From NCBI GenBank assembly GCA_900549665.1, contig URPH01000006.1, positions 30,696 through 94,695 of the forward strand: 64,000 nucleotides of DNA. Reading direction: 5' to 3'. The translations under genes and the position numbers were made by a program. The stretch's first letter is position 1. The number at the start of each line of letters is the position of its first letter. This DNA comes from an uncultured Lachnospiraceae bacterium. Its GTDB lineage: Bacteria > Bacillota > Clostridia > Lachnospirales > Lachnospiraceae. Shown piece by piece: positions 59,965 to 64,000 of the stretch. The notes under the pieces were generated by a model that did not search any database, was not told where the DNA came from, and saw only the letters and a program-made list of their open reading frames with translations.

Positions 59965-60450
59965 ATGACAAACGATAAACAGATCATATGCTGTAAAAGA
60001 TGTGGCAGTAAATTATTATCTTACAATGAATACAGTAAAAAAAGATATGAAAGTCCGGTAAAGCGGTGCAAAAAGTGCCAGGCATATTATCTGGATTCAA
60101 GATGTCATGAGATTGCTGTTGAAGGGATACCGTCAGATACATTTTCTATTCGGAGCAGGCTGATCATGGGACTTTTTGGAGCGTTTGTCCTGTATCGAGG
60201 GATTCATTTGCTTTTCCGATATCAGATTGGGACACCGGAGCATATGCAGTGGCTGATGCCGGTTGTTTTTCTGATCATGGGTGTTGTCCTGATCATTGGC
60301 GCGATTGTTGATGTGCTTCTGATTATGACCGGCAGCAAGCAGAAGAAATATGACAAGCTGCGGTTAGAATCCGAGGCGAGAATGCAGGATAAAAGCTATG
60401 CGTATCTGTTGAATGAGTTGGGATATCCGGGGACGGAGAGATTTTTGTAG
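59965..60450 (+). CDS. Zinc-ribbon membrane protein of unknown function
   Basis: A 161-residue protein with an N-terminal zinc-ribbon-like motif (CCKRCGSK ... CKKCQAYY, Cys pairs about 24 residues apart) and two TM segments at about 74-94 and 101-124. ATG 59965 has GGGGA close upstream; the frame opens at a TTG at 59911 inside the previous gene. The C-terminal 35 residues are charged and probably cytoplasmic. No function can be inferred. Confidence 0.6.
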   Translation: MTNDKQIICCKRCGSKLLSYNEYSKKRYESPVKRCKKCQAYYLDSRCHEIAVEGIPSDTFSIRSRLIMGLFGAFVLYRGIHLLFRYQIGTPEHMQWLMPVVFLIMGVVLIIGAIVDVLLIMTGSKQKKYDKLRLESEARMQDKSYAYLLNELGYPGTERFL

Positions 60451-60735
60451 ACGGGATGAATAGCGGTAAACAACGGCAGATAATGTGTATGATAATGTGT
60501 CTGGCAAATTAATCGTTGTCTGTGAAAGAATGTGTATGGTATAGTTAGTTTATTGATGTGATTTTAGATATGTGATAGATGTGAATATGCAAATATGGCG
60601 ATGCAGATATGATGCTATAGACACGATGTAGATTTGGTGACACGGGTGCAGTAATACAATGATATAAATTTGATGACACAGATGTCATGATCTAAATGAA
60701 TTCATATGAGAGAGAATACCAGGGGGACAAATTTT
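60451..60735. other. Low-complexity intergenic region
   Basis: About 285 bp with degenerate repeats of GATG/GATAT type (for example GATGCAGATATGATG, GATGTAGATTTGGTG). No gene, hairpin or promoter that I can support. Confidence 0.4.
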
Positions 60736-61341
60736 ATGAAGAAAAAGCTGCAGACGGTGGTTCTGACTATTTTTGTAATTGTAGTAATTGCTTTTTTAGC
60801 TATTACAGGGATTAATGACCTGACCAATAAGGATGATCTGTATACGGTCGGGATTGATGCCGGAGCTGAGATTTTAGCAGTTGAACATAGTATCAATGGA
60901 CTAATTCCGATAGGGACCGATCATTATTACTGGGCTGTTAATGAAGAAACAATGGAAAGCTATGTGATCTTGGCATCCAAAAATTGGGGTAATGATACTT
61001 TTGATGAAGATGGATATACAATTAATTCTAAAGGAACTGAGATTACAGGACTCGCGAAGAAAATTACAGATCATGATATTTTAAGTGAAATTACAGATGT
61101 ACTGGATCAAGTTGACGAGGGAATTGAATTGACATATCCTGCCGGACGAACAAGCAGTTTAGACTTAAATTACAAGAAAAACGCATATATGCGGTTAGTA
61201 TCTGCAGCGCTGATTCTGATTTTGAGCATTGTCGGTGTTGTTTATCGTAACAAAGTGGATGAGATCAATCCGAAGCTGACAAAGATTTATTTGGTTGTGT
61301 TGATCGTAGCCATGATATTAATGATTGTTGCAATACGATAA
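60736..61341 (+). CDS. Membrane protein of unknown function, three TM segments
   Basis: A 201-residue protein: TM at about 6-27, an extracellular domain of about 125 residues (GIDAGAEILAVEHSINGLIP, then HYYWAVNEETMESYVILASKN), and two C-terminal TM segments at about 156-172 and 182-200. ATG 60736 has AGGGGG 9 nt upstream; ATG 60706 opens the same frame without one. A family of similar small Firmicutes proteins with unknown role exists, but I cannot name it. Confidence 0.6.
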   Translation: MKKKLQTVVLTIFVIVVIAFLAITGINDLTNKDDLYTVGIDAGAEILAVEHSINGLIPIGTDHYYWAVNEETMESYVILASKNWGNDTFDEDGYTINSKGTEITGLAKKITDHDILSEITDVLDQVDEGIELTYPAGRTSSLDLNYKKNAYMRLVSAALILILSIVGVVYRNKVDEINPKLTKIYLVVLIVAMILMIVAIR

Positions 61342-61438
61342 TTGCGATAAATTTAGTGATTACTGTGATATGATAATTGTAATGAGTTTGCTCATTATTA
61401 CAATATAATGAGTGATTGTAATGTTTTTGATTTGCGAA

Positions 61439-61479
61439 TGACTGCTTTCCGTTGTACAATGGTAAAAGCAGTCATTTTT
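61439..61479 (+). terminator. Terminator before the MATE gene
   Basis: TGACTGCTTT (61439-61448) with AAAGCAGTCA (61465-61474), then TTTTTG. A second, bulged hairpin ATTGTAATGAG/CTCATTATTACAAT lies at 61376-61404. Confidence 0.85.
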
Positions 61480-61529
61480 GCGTCTTTGCTAAAAGCAAAT
61501 ATGAAGTACATATATGAGGAGTGAATGTT

Positions 61530-62897
61530 ATGAAAGAAAATAAAATGGGAGTCATGCCTGTCAATAAGTTGCTAATCAGTATGTCATTACCTATGATGAT
61601 ATCCATGCTTGTGCAGGCTTTATACAATATTGTAGACAGTATTTTTGTTTCCCGTATCAATGAAAACGCACTGACAGCCGTGTCACTTGCTTTCCCGATA
61701 CAGGCTCTCTTAATTGCGTTTGGAACCGGAACCGGCGTTGGTGTCAATGCGGTGCTTTCCAAAGCGCTGGGAGAAAAAGATCATAAAAAAGCCAGCAAGG
61801 CAGCAGCGAACGCAATCTTTTTGGTGGTGATGACCTATCTTGTTGCATTGATAATCGGATTGTGTTTTGTTGGAATATTTTATCGTAGTCAGACAGATGA
61901 TACAGAGATTGTTTCTTATGGAATCCAGTACCTGACGATTGTCTGTGTTTTCTCAATCGGTATGTTGATGCAGATGATGTTAGAAAAGTTATTGCAGTCT
62001 ACCGGAAAAACTATTTTTTCCATGATCACTCAGACGGTTGGTGCGATCATCAATATTATTATGGATCCTATTCTGATCTTTGGTTTGTTCGGAATGCCCA
62101 GGATGGGTGTGGCAGGTGCTGCGATCGCTACGATTTTTGGACAGTGTGTCGGAAGTGCACTTGCTTTATTTTTTAACCTGAAATTCAATAAGGAAATTTC
62201 TCTGAGTATGAAAGGTTTCAAGCCTGATCTTTCCATGATTGGAAAGATTTATTCAGTAGGTATTCCTTCTATTATTATGCAGGCCATTGGATCATTGATG
62301 ACTTATGGTATGAACCGGATTTTGATCACGTTTTCCTCTACAGCGACAGCAGTCTTTGGTGTCTATTTCAAGATCCAGAGCTTTATTTTCATGCCGGTAT
62401 TCGGTCTGAATAATGGTATGGTGCCGATTATCGCGTACAATTATGGCGCCGGATATCGTGACAGGGTTGTCAAAACCTTGAAGTTGGGCGTGACTTATGC
62501 TATGTGCATTATGTTATTTGGCCTGCTGATTTTCCAACTGTTCCCGGATGCATTTTTGCGGATGTTTGCCGCATCTGACCATATGATGGAGATTGGTGTC
62601 CCGGCACTCCGGATCATCAGTATCCATTTCCCGCTTGCAGCGGTTGGAATTGTATTCGGAAGCTTTTATCAGGCACTTGGAAACGGTATTTACAGTATGT
62701 TTGTATCTTTGATCAGACAGTTGATCGTCCTGCTTCCCGCGGCATGGTTTTTGTCCAGACTTGGCAATGTGATTTATGTATGGTGGGCATTTCCGATTGC
62801 GGAGATTTTTGCATTGATCGTCAGCGTGTGTATGATGGTTGTTATTTTTAGGAAGGTTGTCAATCATATTGGGGAGGACCGAATGGTCGAAGGCTGA
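61530..62897 (+). CDS. MATE-family efflux transporter
   Basis: A 455-residue multidrug/toxin exporter with about 12 TM segments in two homologous halves. Typical motifs: LLISMSLPMMISMLVQALYNIVDSIFV at the start, ALTAVSLAFPIQ, and in the second half AIGSLMTYGMNRILI with GLNNGMVPIIAYNYGAG. ATG 61530 with GAGGAG 8 nt upstream is preferred over GTG 61521. Its stop codon is the first triplet of a 39-bp tandem repeat. A remnant of a different MATE gene is at 43.7 kb. Confidence 0.94.
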   Translation: MKENKMGVMPVNKLLISMSLPMMISMLVQALYNIVDSIFVSRINENALTAVSLAFPIQALLIAFGTGTGVGVNAVLSKALGEKDHKKASKAAANAIFLVVMTYLVALIIGLCFVGIFYRSQTDDTEIVSYGIQYLTIVCVFSIGMLMQMMLEKLLQSTGKTIFSMITQTVGAIINIIMDPILIFGLFGMPRMGVAGAAIATIFGQCVGSALALFFNLKFNKEISLSMKGFKPDLSMIGKIYSVGIPSIIMQAIGSLMTYGMNRILITFSSTATAVFGVYFKIQSFIFMPVFGLNNGMVPIIAYNYGAGYRDRVVKTLKLGVTYAMCIMLFGLLIFQLFPDAFLRMFAASDHMMEIGVPALRIISIHFPLAAVGIVFGSFYQALGNGIYSMFVSLIRQLIVLLPAAWFLSRLGNVIYVWWAFPIAEIFALIVSVCMMVVIFRKVVNHIGEDRMVEG

Positions 62898-63071
62898 TGC
62901 AAGCGATAAGTAAATGAGGCCAGGAGTGAAGCTTGATACAATCGATGGATAAATGAGGCCGGGCGTGAAGCTTGATACAAGCGATGGATAAATGAGGCCG
63001 GGCGTGAAACTTGATACAAGCGATAGGTAAATGAGGCCAGGCGTGAAACTTGATACAAGCGATGGATAAAT
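62895..63071 (+). repeat. 39-bp tandem repeat, 4.5 copies, after the MATE gene
   Basis: Units start at 62895, 62934, 62973 and 63012, with a 21-bp partial at 63051; consensus begins TGATACAAGCGATGGATAAA. Period 39 is 13 codons, and each unit spans ATG AGG CCG GGC ... GGA TAA, a 12-residue ORF whose stop is followed directly by the next ATG (TAAATG). The first unit starts with the TGA stop of the MATE gene. No spacers. Confidence 0.9.
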
Positions 63072-63250
63072 GCTCATGTACGGTAAAGAAGCAAGCAACC
63101 GAAAACAATAGATAGACCGCCAGCACTACACTATTCCGAACCAAAGACCAAAAGATAAGCATTTTGAGAAAATCTAAACTTTTGGATTTTCCTACAATGC
63201 CGACTACGGCGGAATCCCTCCCACTCCTTATATCTTTCTTTCCGTATACA

Positions 63251-63279
63251 TTGAATTTGTATTTAGTAAATGCTATAAT
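63251..63279 (+). promoter_or_regulatory. Promoter of the P-loop kinase-like gene
   Basis: TTGAAT (63251-63256), 17 bp, TATAAT (63274-63279). The stretch 63072-63250 before it holds nothing I can support. Confidence 0.7.
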
Positions 63280-63348
63280 GTCCCTATTCAAATTATAAAT
63301 GTGTTGAATTAGTTACATGTACATATTTTTTGTGCCGGAGGAAGTGAA

Positions 63349-63870
63349 ATGAAACAAAAAATTTATCTCATTACAGGCTTAATGGCTTCTGGAAAATCTA
63401 CAGTTTCCGATTTACTGGCAAAATCAATAGAAAAATGCGTCCATCTTCGTGGTGATGTGTTCCGAAAAATGATTATTTCAGGCAGAGAAAATATGTCAGC
63501 TACCCCATCAGCGGAAGCAGTCCGCCAGCTGTACCTTCGATACAAATTGACTGCTGATGCGGCAAGGTCATACTTTGACAACGGCTTTTCTGTAGTGATC
63601 CAAGATAACTACTACGGTGATGAATTAAACCGAATGATAAATTATCTGCATAAATACCCTGTTGAGGTTGTCGTTCTTTGTCCAGATGTGGAAACAATAA
63701 AAGAAAGGGAACGATACAGGGAGAAAACAGGCTATTCCGGCTTTACGGTTGAAACCTTATACGATACATTTATGCAGACAACACCACGGATCGGCTTTTG
63801 GCTGGACAATTCCAACCAAACACCACAGCAGACAGCAGAAAACATTCTGAACGCTAGGAAGCCGGTATGA
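63349..63870 (+). CDS. P-loop kinase/zeta-toxin-like ATP-binding protein
   Basis: A 173-residue P-loop NTPase. Walker A GLMASGKST is at residues 10-18; HLRGDVFRKMI resembles the substrate-side Asp of small-molecule kinases; VVIQDNYYGDELNRMI and a lid-like ERERYREKTGY with clustered Arg follow. This is the AAA_33-type group that includes chloramphenicol phosphotransferase and zeta-toxin relatives. The substrate is unknown. CCGGAGG precedes the ATG. A resistance-type leader follows 96 bp downstream, so it may be the edge of an acquired segment. Confidence 0.82.
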   Translation: MKQKIYLITGLMASGKSTVSDLLAKSIEKCVHLRGDVFRKMIISGRENMSATPSAEAVRQLYLRYKLTADAARSYFDNGFSVVIQDNYYGDELNRMINYLHKYPVEVVVLCPDVETIKERERYREKTGYSGFTVETLYDTFMQTTPRIGFWLDNSNQTPQQTAENILNARKPV

Positions 63871-63909
63871 TTGTTACATATAAGGGGAAGAAAAATTTCT
63901 TTTAGGTAC

Positions 63910-63938
63910 TTGCTTTCCTAAAACTGATGTGATACAAT
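63910..63938 (+). promoter_or_regulatory. Promoter of the right-edge leader
   Basis: TTGCTT (63910-63915), 17 bp, TACAAT (63933-63938). Confidence 0.6.
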
Positions 63939-63966
63939 GATTTAATCCAGAAAAGGAGTAAAAAAT

Positions 63967-63990
63967 ATGCGGCAAGGTATTCTTAAATAA
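63967..63990 (+). CDS. Seven-codon leader peptide of a resistance-gene attenuator (downstream gene outside window)
   Basis: ATG CGG CAA GGT ATT CTT AAA TAA, encoding MRQGILK, with AAAAGGAG 8 nt before the ATG. From memory, this peptide and its flanking sequence are found in the attenuator leaders upstream of tet(M)/tet(O)/tet(W)-type ribosome-protection genes and some other resistance genes of gut Firmicutes. The window ends 10 bp after the stop, so the controlled gene cannot be seen. Confidence 0.55.
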   Translation: MRQGILK

Positions 63991-64000
63991 AACTATAATC

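Noticed and set aside
62514..63291. Long - strand ORFs through the 39-bp repeat
   Set aside because: They arise because a period divisible by three keeps frames open; the repeated peptides have no start context, and part runs antisense through the MATE gene.
1..64000. tRNA, rRNA or tmRNA genes
   Set aside because: No cloverleaf-type or rRNA-like segments were noticed in the intergenic regions when read on both strands; a covariance search would be needed for certainty.

Overview
The window looks like chromosomal DNA of a low-to-middling GC Gram-positive anaerobe of the Clostridia, most likely a Lachnospiraceae member. This rests on strong AAGGAGG-type ribosome binding sites, lipoprotein signal peptides, a minimal two-gene SUF-type Fe-S operon, an Rrf2-nifS-nifU cluster, and gene families typical of gut Lachnospiraceae. 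The species assignment is inference. Nearly all genes are on the + strand; no tRNA, rRNA or CRISPR array was seen.

Layout: 1-6.6 kb holds the 3' half of purL, a small membrane protein, an amino-acid/Na+ symporter, a DNA glycosylase fused to a cobalamin-reactivation-like domain, a DtxR-type regulator and a ferritin-like protein. 6.7-10.1 kb is a MacB-type tripartite ABC exporter. 10.2-23.5 kb holds housekeeping and accessory genes (enolase, a YARHG lipoprotein, an RsmF-type methyltransferase, mnmA, Nudix, SGNH, a TetR/ATC-hydrolase pair, a LysR regulator, YbaK). 23.6-27.9 kb is a lantibiotic-immunity-type ABC transporter with its own two-component system and no biosynthesis genes.

28-52.4 kb is dominated by sulfur amino acid genes: metB-like and patB-like genes; an operon of an M20 amidohydrolase, an ATC-hydrolase-family protein, an ABC importer and a nitroreductase; cysK behind a leader peptide with two adjacent Cys codons; an SmsB/SmsC-type Fe-S pair; Rrf2-nifS-nifU; metY; and a second cysK-like gene. 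Two recurring DNA motifs tie these together: a LysR-type palindrome GTTATAG-N7-CTATAAC (four sites) and an Rrf2-like motif around TACnAAAnnnGTAGGAAA (three sites just downstream of promoters). Within this stretch, 43.6-47.1 kb is an AT-rich accessory island with a MATE remnant, a helicase-like remnant, a DUF1016 nuclease-fold gene and a fluoride riboswitch in front of a cation/proton antiporter.

52.6-59.2 kb is the F1Fo ATP synthase operon. The delta and alpha subunits form one continuous 675-codon reading frame, and a five-copy 36-bp tandem repeat lies between the beta and epsilon genes. 59.4-64 kb has small membrane proteins, a MATE exporter followed by a 39-bp tandem repeat, a P-loop kinase-like gene and, at the right edge, a promoter plus seven-codon leader resembling those upstream of ribosome-protection-type tetracycline resistance genes.

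The strongest candidates for something undescribed are the delta-alpha ATP synthase fusion, the Cys-Cys leader and dual-motif sulfur regulon, the putative cyclic or N-blocked cysteine salvage operon, and the 259-bp foldback element after nifU.
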